This document shows, piece after piece, positions 41,445 through 50,563 of a stretch of 64,000 bases of DNA. The notes beneath the pieces were generated by a model. It ran no database searches. It worked only from the letters and a program-made list of their open reading frames with translations, and was not told where the DNA came from. A program made the position numbers and the translations under genes. Every line of letters begins with the position of its first letter. Within the stretch, counting starts at the first letter, position 1. This DNA is from Sulfidibacter corallicola (GTDB lineage Bacteria; Acidobacteriota; Holophagae; Acanthopleuribacterales; Acanthopleuribacteraceae), in assembly GCF_017498545.1 (NCBI RefSeq), contig NZ_CP071793.1, positions 3,472,001 to 3,536,000 on the forward strand, written 5' to 3'.

Positions 41445-43733
41445 ATGAAGCGTCCTTCTTCGCTTTTCACCCCCGAACAATCGCAAAAAAACGTACGGGA
41501 GCGCCTGGTTCAGGAGTTGTGTGACGCCAAAATCCAATCGGCGGAATCACTGGGCCCCCTGCCTACCCCGTCGCGGGTTTTCGGCCTGCTGGGCCCGCGC
41601 GGCACGGGCAAGTCGACCATCATCCGGATGCTGCGCGATCCGGAATACGACGGATTTCCCCAACACTTCCTGCTCCTCCCCGAAATGGACTGCTCGGCCC
41701 TGCCGGAGGAGGTGGTGCCGGGCACGGCCCTGCTGGTCCACCTGCAAACCTTTCTCGAAGAACGCGCACCGGTGCACGAACAGGATCCCGAATTCCAGGT
41801 GATTCTCCAGGAATGCGACGAGCTGGCCGGCATCTGCGCCCGCACCACCAGCGCCTTTCACGAGCTTTCCCTCAACCTCGCCAGCTCGCCGCGCGACTAC
41901 AGCCATTTTATGGCGGTGGTCTCGCGCGACCGCTTGACGCTGCGTCGCAAGGTCACGAGCTGGCTGGAAAAAACGCTGCGCCTGCTGCGCAAGCAGGCGT
42001 TCGTGATCGCGCTCGACGACTTCGACCTGATCAATGCCCAAGCCATTCAGCGTTGGCTTTTCAGCCTGCTCGACGAAATGTTCCAGGAACGGCTGTTCTT
42101 CATTTTGACGGCCGATTTCAACCGCCTGGAAGACACGGATCTCACCCAATTCCGCGGCATCGACAAAAAAACCCTGCGGGCCCTGATCAACAAGTTCCTG
42201 CCGCCGGAGAACCGCATCGACATCCAGCCCTGGAACATCGCCCACGATCACGATCTGGTTCACTTCTTCCACTATGCGATCCCCGACTCCTACCGGCGTG
42301 ATTCGCTGCTCACCACGCCGGATCGGCTCGCGGGTTTCTTTACGGACCACCCCATTCAAAAAGGCCTGTACCGGCAGTTGATTCCGTTGTGGCCCAGGGG
42401 CCTGGAAGACCTGTTCTTCGGTCTCAACGACCACCATCAAAAAAGCCTCGGCACCGAACCGGACGCCCAGGAAAAGTGCCGTCGCCAACGCGAGGTGCTG
42501 GTGAAACTGGCGGCCTGCCGCGCCGAGTCGCTGCTGGTGCGGCGCCTGCGCAAGCAGGATCCGGCCGGCTGGCCGCGGGTGCTGAGATTCCCCAAAAAGC
42601 GCCAATCGGTGGAGGATTGGGACCACACGGTGGAAATCGCGGCCATCCGCATGAACGATCAAAGCCGGCCCTTCACGGCCCTGGCCCAGGTCACGCCCGA
42701 CGACGTGCTGGAATCGGGACCGTCAGATTCGTGGAGTTCGGTACCCCGCTCGGACGATTCCGGCAACGTGAACACCGGCGGCCGGAGAAAGCCCTGGGAC
42801 GTCTCCCGAGCGCAGGTGCCCTTCTGGGCCGAGCTCCTCCTCAACATGGGCATGCAGGAAAGCCATTGGCAGCCGGTCTCCCACGCGCTGCGCAACCGGG
42901 TTCACGTGCTCTACGGTTGGTGCGATCTGGCCGACCGGGTTCGTCAGGCTCACTTTCGCACCCGCATCAGCCGGCCGAATCTGACCCACTCCCTGATGAC
43001 GCACCAACTTCCCTCGCGCGCCTACCTGACCTGGATCGACGCCTCGCCCGAGCGGACCGACCCGAGCAGTGGCGACCTGGTCGTGGAAATCGGCTGGCGG
43101 CCGCTGCTCCAGGCCCTGCGCGGCGATCGCGACGCCAGTCTCTCTTCGCTGATGGCCAGCCTGCACTTCGATCCCACCAACCTGCGCTTCGCCGACCCGA
43201 TGACCCCGATCCCGCGCCACGTCACGGCGCTTCGGGTCCTGCCCGGAGAACTGTGGGCGCTGGTCCTGTTGGTCGAAGGCCTCACCCGCTGCCCCTGGGA
43301 AAACTTCCCCACCTATCAAGGCTGGTCGATCGAACTGTGCGCCGTGCTCGCAGCCGCCCTGGTCCACACGGCCTACGCGTGGGGCCTGATCGCCGCCGGC
43401 ATCCTCGAGGAACAGGACCTCACGGAACCGGAACGGGGGCTCCTGGACGCGGTAGTCCGCAAGGATCCCTATACTTGGCTGCATACGAGCGAATCCGGCG
43501 GCCGTCGCTGGCGTAACCGATACGAAGAGGAGCTGCTGTCCGACGTCTATGCCATCCTCAATCGCGGTCACTTGGCGAACTTGGTGGTCGATCGCGAAGA
43601 CGCGCTCAGCGAAGCGGCCCACGCCTACCTGAAAGGTGCCGTCTACCTGGCGGCGACTCAACGCGCCGAAGCGTTGCATCGCGACGCCAACCCGGACGAT
43701 TTCGTGGACGACGACGATGCGCTTTCAAACTGA
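41445..43733 (+). CDS. RdrA-like P-loop ATPase of a RADAR-type defence system
   Basis: 762 aa, ATG at 41445 preceded by GGAGG. N-terminal ATPase with Walker A GPRGTGKST (50-58), Walker B VIALDDFD (about 187-194) and a sensor-like strand FFILTADFNRLEDTD. The C-terminal two thirds is a helical/beta region without a recognised family. In RADAR, RdrA is a ring-forming ATPase that works with the deaminase RdrB. Here the stop overlaps the start of an adenosine-deaminase-like gene by 17 bp. The assignment rests on this pairing, size and intact P-loop; sequence similarity to known RdrA could not be tested. KAP-type or other STAND ATPase remains possible. Confidence 0.72.
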   Translation: MKRPSSLFTPEQSQKNVRERLVQELCDAKIQSAESLGPLPTPSRVFGLLGPRGTGKSTIIRMLRDPEYDGFPQHFLLLPEMDCSALPEEVVPGTALLVHLQTFLEERAPVHEQDPEFQVILQECDELAGICARTTSAFHELSLNLASSPRDYSHFMAVVSRDRLTLRRKVTSWLEKTLRLLRKQAFVIALDDFDLINAQAIQRWLFSLLDEMFQERLFFILTADFNRLEDTDLTQFRGIDKKTLRALINKFLPPENRIDIQPWNIAHDHDLVHFFHYAIPDSYRRDSLLTTPDRLAGFFTDHPIQKGLYRQLIPLWPRGLEDLFFGLNDHHQKSLGTEPDAQEKCRRQREVLVKLAACRAESLLVRRLRKQDPAGWPRVLRFPKKRQSVEDWDHTVEIAAIRMNDQSRPFTALAQVTPDDVLESGPSDSWSSVPRSDDSGNVNTGGRRKPWDVSRAQVPFWAELLLNMGMQESHWQPVSHALRNRVHVLYGWCDLADRVRQAHFRTRISRPNLTHSLMTHQLPSRAYLTWIDASPERTDPSSGDLVVEIGWRPLLQALRGDRDASLSSLMASLHFDPTNLRFADPMTPIPRHVTALRVLPGELWALVLLVEGLTRCPWENFPTYQGWSIELCAVLAAALVHTAYAWGLIAAGILEEQDLTEPERGLLDAVVRKDPYTWLHTSESGGRRWRNRYEEELLSDVYAILNRGHLANLVVDREDALSEAAHAYLKGAVYLAATQRAEALHRDANPDDFVDDDDALSN

Positions 43734-46284
43734 ATCGATCACCGATCTCTTCGCGGAAGCACTGGGACTGACGGCGCTGCCGCTGCTGGACGTGCGGGCG
43801 CGGGGACTGTCCGCGCGGGAACAGTTGCGCAGCGGCATGGAGCGCCTGGGTTTTCGCGACGAAGAAACGATCGCCGCGACCATCGACGAATGGAAGGCCC
43901 GTCCGGCCTCGATGGTCGATCGGGTGCGCAAATTGAAACGTGCGGTGTTCTGCCTAGAGCGCGGCATCACCGGCGTACGGCGCGATCCCACCGCCCAACG
44001 CCTGATGCGCCTCATCGATCCCGACCTGCTGATGTCGGTGCCGTCGAATTCGGGTGCACAGGTCTTTCCATCCTGGCGTCATTGGCCGACCGTACCCACC
44101 GTCAGCCACGAACAGGTAGCCGAACTCCTGGCTCACGGCTCGCACGAGAGCCACATCCATCTGGGCGGCGCCCTTCCGGCTGTGTACTTCTGGGTCATCC
44201 TGATGGGAGGAGAACTGTCGCCCACGACCATCGGGGGCCTGGCCGAACGCGTCCGCGGGCACGCACCCGACAGCGATTGGCGCCAGTCCCTGACTCGAGC
44301 CTTCTGGTGCCGCTACTGGCTGGCCTCGGCCCTGGACCGCCATAGCCGGGCCGTCACGGGCACGCCCGCCTTCGCCCAAATCAGGCCGGAAGCCTGGGCG
44401 CGACTGCAGTTGGACCGCGATGCTCCGCCGGGACTGGGTCCGCCCAGACGATTCCATCGGACCGATATCGCCTGGGAACTGATCCCGAACCACATGGCGC
44501 AACGTCAGGCGTACACGGAGCGACAACACCGCGAGCGCAAACTGCGTCCCCCTTGGCCATTTCTGGACCCCCTGCGCCGACCCGGCTGTCGGTTGCGCAT
44601 CTTCCCGCAGGCGTACGTCCACTACGCCGAAGGGGAGCGTCGCCTGGTTTCCGGGTTGTTCCGCATGCTGGAAAACCTGGATACCGGACGCGAGCCCGTC
44701 ACGGTGGTGACACCGGATCGTCTGGCCCAGTACCTTCGCACCTATCTGCGCATCCGCAATGCGTTTCACCACCTGCTCTGCCACGACCAGGGCAGCCACG
44801 GCCTGCACCGGTTCGTCGAGACCTTCGCCCGGCGCGGTAAACTCTTCGAGGGAGGCGCGGGCACATCGGCCGGGTCGCGGCGACGCCGTCAACGGCAGCG
44901 GCGCACCTGGATCCGTTTCGAGCGCTGCCGTATCGCCGCGGCACTCGACAGCCAGTTGGTCGAACCCTTCGAAGGCGACGCGGAAGCCGCCACCCCGCGT
45001 CAGATCGAACTTCGCGTCAGCCTTTCCGGTGGGCCCGACCTCCAACGCATCATTCGCGCCTGGGCCAACGGCATCCGCGACCACCTGCGCCTGCCGTCGA
45101 ACATTCCGGGCGACGGTGAGGTGCCCAGTTGGGACGCCCGCATCGACGATTCATCGCCCGAGAGATTTCGGCCCCACCAGGTGGGGCTGGTGGTTCACGC
45201 CATCAAAAAGGGCGATCGTCCCCACCATCGCGACGCGGCCCTGGAAGACGCCGTCCGGTACTGGCACCTGTTGCGCGACTATCCCCAGTTGCGCGGCCTG
45301 TTCGTGGGCTTCGACGCGGCCGGTCGCGAACGTCTGGCGCCGCCGCGCACCTTCGCCCCGGCCTACCATCACCTCCAAAACCGCGGTCATCGATTCGCGC
45401 GGTGCGGAACGCCGCCTCCCATCCGACTCGGCTACACCTTCCACGTGGGCGAGGACTGCGCCGACATGCTTACGGCCCTGCGACACCTCGACGAGACCGC
45501 CCACCTGCTGCTGCCCGAGGAGGGCGGCCGCCTGGGTCACGCCTTGATGCTGGGGGAAGATCCGGAGCGGTTCTACGCGCAACGGAACGGGTTCAGCAAA
45601 CTGTCCATCGGCACCCATCTGCTTTCGCTGGTGTGGGCTTGGGGCCGGCTTCGCGAAGCCGACGAGCTGGATCACCACGCGTGGCTGGCTCCGGCGATCC
45701 AGGCGCTGGCCGCGTCCGGCGGAGATCTGCGTCTATCCGATTGCTTCACCGCGATGGACCTGCCCGAACACGACGATGCCGCGCCATGGCAACTGTCGAC
45801 GGGCCGCCCGACACTCAGGCATCCGGCCCATTCGGAAACCGAGTTGTTGAACGTATTGGGTTTTCACGGCAATGCAGGGAGCAGCGTCTCGATCCATCCG
45901 GAACCCCATTGGTTCGACCTCGTCCGCAGCATCCAGACCCTGATGCTGGAACGCTTGCGCCAACGGGAGGTCTGTATCGAGGCCAATCCCACTTCGAACC
46001 TGCTCATGGGCTGTTACGGTAACTACGCCGAACTGCCGCAAATCGGGTTCGCGGAAGCGGGCCTGGCGGTTTCGGTGAGTACGGACGACCCGGGCCTGTT
46101 CATGACCAGTCTGCCATCCGAATTCGCCAACCTGGCCGAGGACCTCCGTCGCCGCAAGGGCTGGCAGACCTCCCGGATCCAAGCCTGGCTGGAGGCCCGC
46201 CTGGCGGACAGTGGGCGCAACAGCTTCATTCACGCGGGAATCGGCGTTCCGAGCCCGGGCAGGCTGTTCCACTATCGACCCTGA
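43717..46284 (+). CDS. RdrB-like large adenosine deaminase of a RADAR-type defence system
   Basis: 855 aa. ATG at 43717 overlaps the preceding gene; no separate Shine-Dalgarno, so translational coupling. All adenosine-deaminase catalytic signatures are present: zinc ligands H146 and H148 (SHIHLGG), H576 and general acid E579 (FHVGED), H608 (RLGHAL) and metal Asp D790/D791 (STDDPGL), plus EANPTSN. Normal adenosine deaminases have about 340 aa. The extra 500, mostly between the first His pair and HVGE, fit RdrB, the unusually large deaminase of RADAR that converts adenosine in RNA or (d)ATP to inosine forms during phage infection. The catalytic call is firm, the RADAR call strong but unproven. 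Confidence 0.82.
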   Translation: MRFQTESITDLFAEALGLTALPLLDVRARGLSAREQLRSGMERLGFRDEETIAATIDEWKARPASMVDRVRKLKRAVFCLERGITGVRRDPTAQRLMRLIDPDLLMSVPSNSGAQVFPSWRHWPTVPTVSHEQVAELLAHGSHESHIHLGGALPAVYFWVILMGGELSPTTIGGLAERVRGHAPDSDWRQSLTRAFWCRYWLASALDRHSRAVTGTPAFAQIRPEAWARLQLDRDAPPGLGPPRRFHRTDIAWELIPNHMAQRQAYTERQHRERKLRPPWPFLDPLRRPGCRLRIFPQAYVHYAEGERRLVSGLFRMLENLDTGREPVTVVTPDRLAQYLRTYLRIRNAFHHLLCHDQGSHGLHRFVETFARRGKLFEGGAGTSAGSRRRRQRQRRTWIRFERCRIAAALDSQLVEPFEGDAEAATPRQIELRVSLSGGPDLQRIIRAWANGIRDHLRLPSNIPGDGEVPSWDARIDDSSPERFRPHQVGLVVHAIKKGDRPHHRDAALEDAVRYWHLLRDYPQLRGLFVGFDAAGRERLAPPRTFAPAYHHLQNRGHRFARCGTPPPIRLGYTFHVGEDCADMLTALRHLDETAHLLLPEEGGRLGHALMLGEDPERFYAQRNGFSKLSIGTHLLSLVWAWGRLREADELDHHAWLAPAIQALAASGGDLRLSDCFTAMDLPEHDDAAPWQLSTGRPTLRHPAHSETELLNVLGFHGNAGSSVSIHPEPHWFDLVRSIQTLMLERLRQREVCIEANPTSNLLMGCYGNYAELPQIGFAEAGLAVSVSTDDPGLFMTSLPSEFANLAEDLRRRKGWQTSRIQAWLEARLADSGRNSFIHAGIGVPSPGRLFHYRP

Positions 46285-46317
46285 AGCCCCGATTCCGGTA
46301 GCGAAAGGGCGATCCAG

Positions 46318-46917
46318 TCACGGCTTGCCGCGCTTGGCCTCGATGGTCGCGATGGCGCGGTGCCAGGTCTTGCCGCCGTCGTAGCTGCGGTCCTTGCGCC
46401 AGGACCAGGAATCGGATTCGATGTCGAAGAACGTGTTGCGGTCCACGAAGGCACCGCGTTGATCCTCGCCCTCCCCTTCCATGACCATGGTTTCACCATC
46501 CTTCCAGGAGAGGAAATGCTTCCACTGCAAGGTGCCGGCGGGGAGCCACCGGCATTCCCACTTCTTCAGCACGGGATTGAACGACCGAATATTGATGCCG
46601 AAGAAGGCCGGCTTGCCTGATTCGTCGTGAGACACCCATTCATCCTGAATCGCCCATCCGTCGAGTATGAAATGGGCCTTCCAAACGGCGGTACCTTGCT
46701 TGGTGGAACCATCGGGTAACCGGGACTTGATGACACAATCCCAGGTCCCGATCATGAACGCGTACTGGATGGTTTCGGAAGGCGCTTTGGGATTGGGCTG
46801 GGCCATGCACGGAAACACGATCAAACTGGTCAAACCAATGATTACCAAATGCTTGTGCAAAATCATAAATTGGTTTTTTATTTGTGCACAAACGGTTTCT
46901 GCCTTATTTTTCCACAT
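46318..46917 (-). CDS. DUF1579-like secreted protein
   Basis: 199 aa. An N-terminal hydrophobic run (LVIIGLTSLIVFPCMAQ) acts as signal, with an unusually long n-region if the start at 46917 (MWKNKAETV, after CAGGAG) is used; the ATG at residue 18 is the alternative. The body matches the DUF1579 style of lipocalin-like beta barrels: FMIGTWDC, GTAVWKAHFILDGWAIQDEW and FFGINIRSFNP. These proteins are small secreted or lipid-exposed barrels of unknown function. Lower GC at the 5' end. Convergent with the deaminase gene. Confidence 0.72.
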   Translation of the reverse strand: MWKNKAETVCAQIKNQFMILHKHLVIIGLTSLIVFPCMAQPNPKAPSETIQYAFMIGTWDCVIKSRLPDGSTKQGTAVWKAHFILDGWAIQDEWVSHDESGKPAFFGINIRSFNPVLKKWECRWLPAGTLQWKHFLSWKDGETMVMEGEGEDQRGAFVDRNTFFDIESDSWSWRKDRSYDGGKTWHRAIATIEAKRGKP

Positions 46918-47180
46918 CGAAACAACTCCTGCCGCGACGGATCTCGAAACGCGACCAGGATGTCCCGGTGCGGGAAGGACCATCTACCGCCGCCTGACTT
47001 CTATGAAATTCGGAATCTGTTATAGATCCTTACGCAAAAACCATCGAAGTACTTGCACCCCATTCAAAAAACCCGGCGGTCCACCAACGATCCCTCATCC
47101 GTGGGTGTGGCATCTCCAGAACGGGGTATACTGTGTGGCCCAATGCCGGGGCCCCGCGCCCCCGACCGGAGTCGCACGAT

Positions 47181-47891
47181 TTGGAACCCAACGCCCTTCC
47201 GCCGCGCAAACGCGTCAACTTCAACGCCCATCGCTGCCCCAGTTGCAAGCTGCATCCCAACATCTGCATCTGCGACCACAAGCCGAACCTGGTCACGCGC
47301 ACCCGGCTGGCGGTGGTGCTGCCCTGGCTGGAATCGGAAAAGCCCACCAACACCGGCATGCTGGCGGCGGACTGCCTGGCCAATTCACGCGTCGTCATTC
47401 GCGGTCGAGCCGGCGAGCCGGAACCGTCGGTTCGGGAACCCGGCTATCGGCCGGTTCTGTTGTTCCCGCATCCGGAATCCCAATTGCTGCGCGCTCCGCC
47501 GCCGGACGAACCGCCGTTGATGTTGATCGTGCCGGACGGCACCTGGCGCCAGGCGGCCAAGCTCCGCAACCGGATCCCCGACCTCAAACAGGTCCCCTGC
47601 GTGCATCTGCCGCCAGGTCCGCCTTCGTTGTATCGACTGCGCATCGGTAGCCGGGAACAGCGGCTTTCCACCATGGAAGCCATCGCCCGCGCACTGGGCC
47701 TGCTGGAAGGCGAAGCGGTGCAGCGCGCCCTGGAAGAGGTGTTCCGGCTGAAGGTTGAACGTTACCTGTGGCTGCAGGGAAAACTCAAGCGGGACCAGGT
47801 GTACGGCGGGATTCCGGAAGGCGCCCACGCCCACGACCCCCTTTCGGGCCTGCCGGAAACGGAACGCCTCAAATACGTCACCGATCGGTGA
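47181..47891 (+). CDS. DTW-domain tRNA-uridine aminocarboxypropyltransferase
   Basis: 236 aa. DTW-domain enzymes (TapT/TuaA type) add the 3-amino-3-carboxypropyl group from S-adenosylmethionine to uridine 47 of tRNA (acp3U). Zinc-binding CPSC and CICD near the N-terminus and the signature VPDGTWRQA (near 115-123) are visible. The final helix region is typical. I place the start at the TTG at 47181, behind CGGAG; a GTG at 47133 would add 16 residues. Divergent from the DUF1579-like gene with 260 bp between. Confidence 0.85.
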   Translation: MEPNALPPRKRVNFNAHRCPSCKLHPNICICDHKPNLVTRTRLAVVLPWLESEKPTNTGMLAADCLANSRVVIRGRAGEPEPSVREPGYRPVLLFPHPESQLLRAPPPDEPPLMLIVPDGTWRQAAKLRNRIPDLKQVPCVHLPPGPPSLYRLRIGSREQRLSTMEAIARALGLLEGEAVQRALEEVFRLKVERYLWLQGKLKRDQVYGGIPEGAHAHDPLSGLPETERLKYVTDR

Positions 47892-47972
47892 CCCAACGGA
47901 TTTCGGGAGGGAAACGGGCCGGTCCCGAATCGCCCAATCGGCGGCGATCCAACCGGTCCCGTCTCATCCTCG

Positions 47973-48908
47973 TCAGCCGCGTGCTTTGCGGTAGCGAATC
48001 TCCAGGCGCTCGGCCGTCAGGCGCTCGACGCCCAAGCCATCCGATTTGGCGAAGGCCTGCTCACGCGTCATCTCGCCCTCGAACACGCTTTCCCACAGTT
48101 GCACCAGGGTAAACTCCTGGGCGTGTTCCTTCATGCTGTCCTCGGCACCGGTTCCCAGTCCCATTTTCGACGCCAGCCCCTTCAGGAACCTCATTTCCGC
48201 GGGATCCACCGAATAATCGGCGAACAGCATGGCCCAGGCGAGCATGATCATGTTCTCGCGTACCGGCCCGGCCGAGGTCTCCAACAGTTCCGCCTCGCTC
48301 AGCGAAGGTTTGGCGAGCATCTCGTTGAGGGACAGGTGAGGCGGCAGAAAGTCGGCCAGCAAGGCCTTTTCTTCCTCACTCATGGTGCCGTCCACATTGC
48401 TCATTTCCACCAGGATGCGCGCAAGCACCTCGGCGTCGAACTTGTCGGTGATCGGATGGCGCTGCAGGCGCTTTTCGAACTCGGTAGCCATTTGATCGTG
48501 CGACGAGCGGCTGACCCAGGCCGACCGTTTCGGGTCCCACACGAAGCGGTGCGCCACCTTGTGAAAGGCTCGCAGGATGGCTTCGTTGCGCTCGTTCTCG
48601 GTGAAATCGGAATAGGTCTTCACGTTGTTCACGGCTTGCCGGGCGGCATCGGTGGCGATATTGGCCAGCGGATTGTAGCCGAAGACGTTGCGCATGACGC
48701 GATTCAAGGCACGTCCCATACCGTACTTCAAGCCGCGTTTCATGCTGGACTGAACCGAGTTGGTCGATTCCGGAGAGCGAATCATCTGCCCGCTGGCTTC
48801 GAAGGTGTCGCCGCTGACCGGGCACCGGAAAATACACTGGACGGTGCTTCCGTCGGCATGCTGAGATGCGAGCAGCGGTCGGACGTTTTCAATGGTGGCA
48901 TCTTGCAT
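47973..48908 (-). CDS. TerB-like domain protein
   Basis: 311 aa, cytoplasmic. The C-terminal half holds two helical repeats characteristic of TerB/DjlA-type all-helical domains: MSNVDGTMSEEEKALLADFL and DYSVDPAEMRFLKGLASKMG, each with an acidic D-G/D-P turn. The N-terminal part (CIFRCPVSGDTFEASG) may hold a Cys pair. It has GxxxG-type glycine spacing near 60. TerB domains bind metal or join stress and phage-related complexes, but solitary versions have no set role. Start at 48908 after GGGAG. Divergent from the sigma-factor gene. Confidence 0.68.
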   Translation of the reverse strand: MQDATIENVRPLLASQHADGSTVQCIFRCPVSGDTFEASGQMIRSPESTNSVQSSMKRGLKYGMGRALNRVMRNVFGYNPLANIATDAARQAVNNVKTYSDFTENERNEAILRAFHKVAHRFVWDPKRSAWVSRSSHDQMATEFEKRLQRHPITDKFDAEVLARILVEMSNVDGTMSEEEKALLADFLPPHLSLNEMLAKPSLSEAELLETSAGPVRENMIMLAWAMLFADYSVDPAEMRFLKGLASKMGLGTGAEDSMKEHAQEFTLVQLWESVFEGEMTREQAFAKSDGLGVERLTAERLEIRYRKARG

Positions 48909-49297
48909 TGGTTCATCTCCCTGTTTTTTGGTGGTTGATTTTCGACGACTCGAGAGCCGCGTGCCGAACCGAGCAGACGATACCGCCTCGAGCGGAACGC
49001 AAACGCGTGGTGCACGGCTACACGGCAGATCCACAACCCTCTGGGTGAAACGAAAGGACGTTCGAGGCTATTGTACCCGAGGGAGAACCCAAAAAAATCG
49101 AAGCCCATCTGTAAGTTTTGCGATGACCGACGCACTGTGCCCACGAGAGCCGGAAAAAGGACGCTCGCGAACGACGCGGGACCTTGCGACATTCGCTCTC
49201 TCTCGGTGGTCACACCGAAAGATACCATTTGGGATTTGCCTTCGTTTTGGTTATGCTGCACACCACCACATCATTCCCCACGATTGGCGATTGCGAT
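48909..49297. other. Divergent intergenic region
   Basis: 389 bp between the TerB-like and sigma-factor genes. It probably contains both promoters; I found no convincing consensus. Confidence 0.4.
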
Positions 49298-49804
49298 ATG
49301 GCCGGCGCCCTCACCCAACAGTTGCAGAACGTGCTTTCCGAGTACGGCGATCTGATCGCCCGCGTCGCCGCCACCTACGAAGCCGATCCCCACCTCCGCG
49401 AGGACCTGCTCCAGGAAATCGCGGTCGCCATCTGGCGCGCCCTGCCCTCCTTTCGCAACGAGGCCTCGCTCAAGACCTTCATCCTTCGCATCGCCCACAA
49501 CCGCGGCGCCAGTTTCGTGGGCAAGCAGATGCGGCGCCCGCGCACGATCACGATGGAAACCGAATACACCGACAGGAAACCCACTCCCGAATCGGTGCTG
49601 ATCGACGCACAGAGCAGCAAGCTCACCCGGCTCATGACGGCCATCCAGCAACTGCCCTTGAGTCAGCGCCAAATCGTGGCGCTTTCCCTCGAAGGGCTGC
49701 CCTACAACGAAATCGCCGACATTCTCGGCATCAGTGTTTCCAACGTGGGGGTCCGGCTCAACCGGGCCAAAAAAGCATTGAGACAACACCTGGGGGTGCA
49801 TTGA
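49298..49804 (+). CDS. ECF-type sigma factor
   Basis: 168 aa. Sigma-70 family, group 4. Region 2 is seen in ADPHLREDLLQEIAVAIWRAL and SLKTFILRIAHNRG; region 4 in LPLSQRQIVALSLEGLPYNE plus a helix-turn-helix (IADILGISVSNVGVRLNRA). The ATG at 49298 has a weak site, but upstream in-frame codons are less likely. Its stop overlaps the start of the next, membrane-embedded gene (TGATG), the common arrangement for a sigma factor and its membrane regulator. Target genes are unknown. Confidence 0.9.
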   Translation: MAGALTQQLQNVLSEYGDLIARVAATYEADPHLREDLLQEIAVAIWRALPSFRNEASLKTFILRIAHNRGASFVGKQMRRPRTITMETEYTDRKPTPESVLIDAQSSKLTRLMTAIQQLPLSQRQIVALSLEGLPYNEIADILGISVSNVGVRLNRAKKALRQHLGVH

Positions 49805-50487
49805 TGTCCAACGACTCAACTCATCACGACGCCCTGAACGCCATGTTCGGCGAGCCTTCCCCGTCCACCTCGATGGACTCGGACCCGGAGTGGAACGAGC
49901 TGGCTTCGGTATGGCAATCGCAGGAGACCCCCACCACCCTGGACCCGCTCTCGCACAAGCTCAAACGACTCATCAGATGGTCCAACATCTGGAACTACTG
50001 GGTTCTGTGCTACAACCTGACCGGCTGTGTCGTGGTGGTGTTCGCTTCGATCTATTTCCTTCAGAAGGCATCGCCCGTGCTGTCGATCCCCTACGTCCTG
50101 TTCCTCGGCCCGCTGGTGTTCTTCTCATTGATCTACGATTTCACCATTCGGCGCAAGGCGTGGCGATCGGACGCCAAAACCACGAGCGAGTATCTGGCGC
50201 TGGCCATCGAGCGCATCAAGATCGCCATCAAGATCCGCGTCTTCGCCAAATGCACCTACTGGGCCTCGATCTTGTTCATCTTCTTCTTTGCGATGTTGCA
50301 TTTCGGCTACAAGGGTGGCGCGCTGATGCGTCGACCCGGACTGGCCATCGTCACCTACATCGGCTTGATCCTGTTCTCGTTGTTCGCGATCATTCTTTCC
50401 GACCACTGGAAAGCCCGCAAAGAGGCCGAGCTGGCTCGGTTCAAAGAGATGTACGACGACTTTTTCCGCGAAATCGAGGAGGGCTGA
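49804..50487 (+). CDS. Four-helix membrane protein, probable anti-sigma partner
   Basis: 227 aa. A soluble N-terminus of about 60 residues (MSNDSTHHDALNAMFG, acidic, with WNELASVWQS) would face the cytoplasm. Four membrane helices follow in two pairs (about 75-115 and 155-195), then a charged C-terminal helix (ARKEAELARFKEMYDDFF). Translational overlap with the sigma gene suggests it holds or releases that factor. There is no zinc-binding HxxxCxxC motif of the classical anti-sigma fold, so the inhibition mode would differ. Function inferred from position. Confidence 0.7.
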   Translation: MSNDSTHHDALNAMFGEPSPSTSMDSDPEWNELASVWQSQETPTTLDPLSHKLKRLIRWSNIWNYWVLCYNLTGCVVVVFASIYFLQKASPVLSIPYVLFLGPLVFFSLIYDFTIRRKAWRSDAKTTSEYLALAIERIKIAIKIRVFAKCTYWASILFIFFFAMLHFGYKGGALMRRPGLAIVTYIGLILFSLFAIILSDHWKARKEAELARFKEMYDDFFREIEEG

Positions 50488-50563
50488 AGCGCATCGTTGG
50501 CGGCACTTTCACCAGGCCGCAGCGGTGCGTCGAACGTTTTTGCGGCGCTTGGCGGAGATCCAC

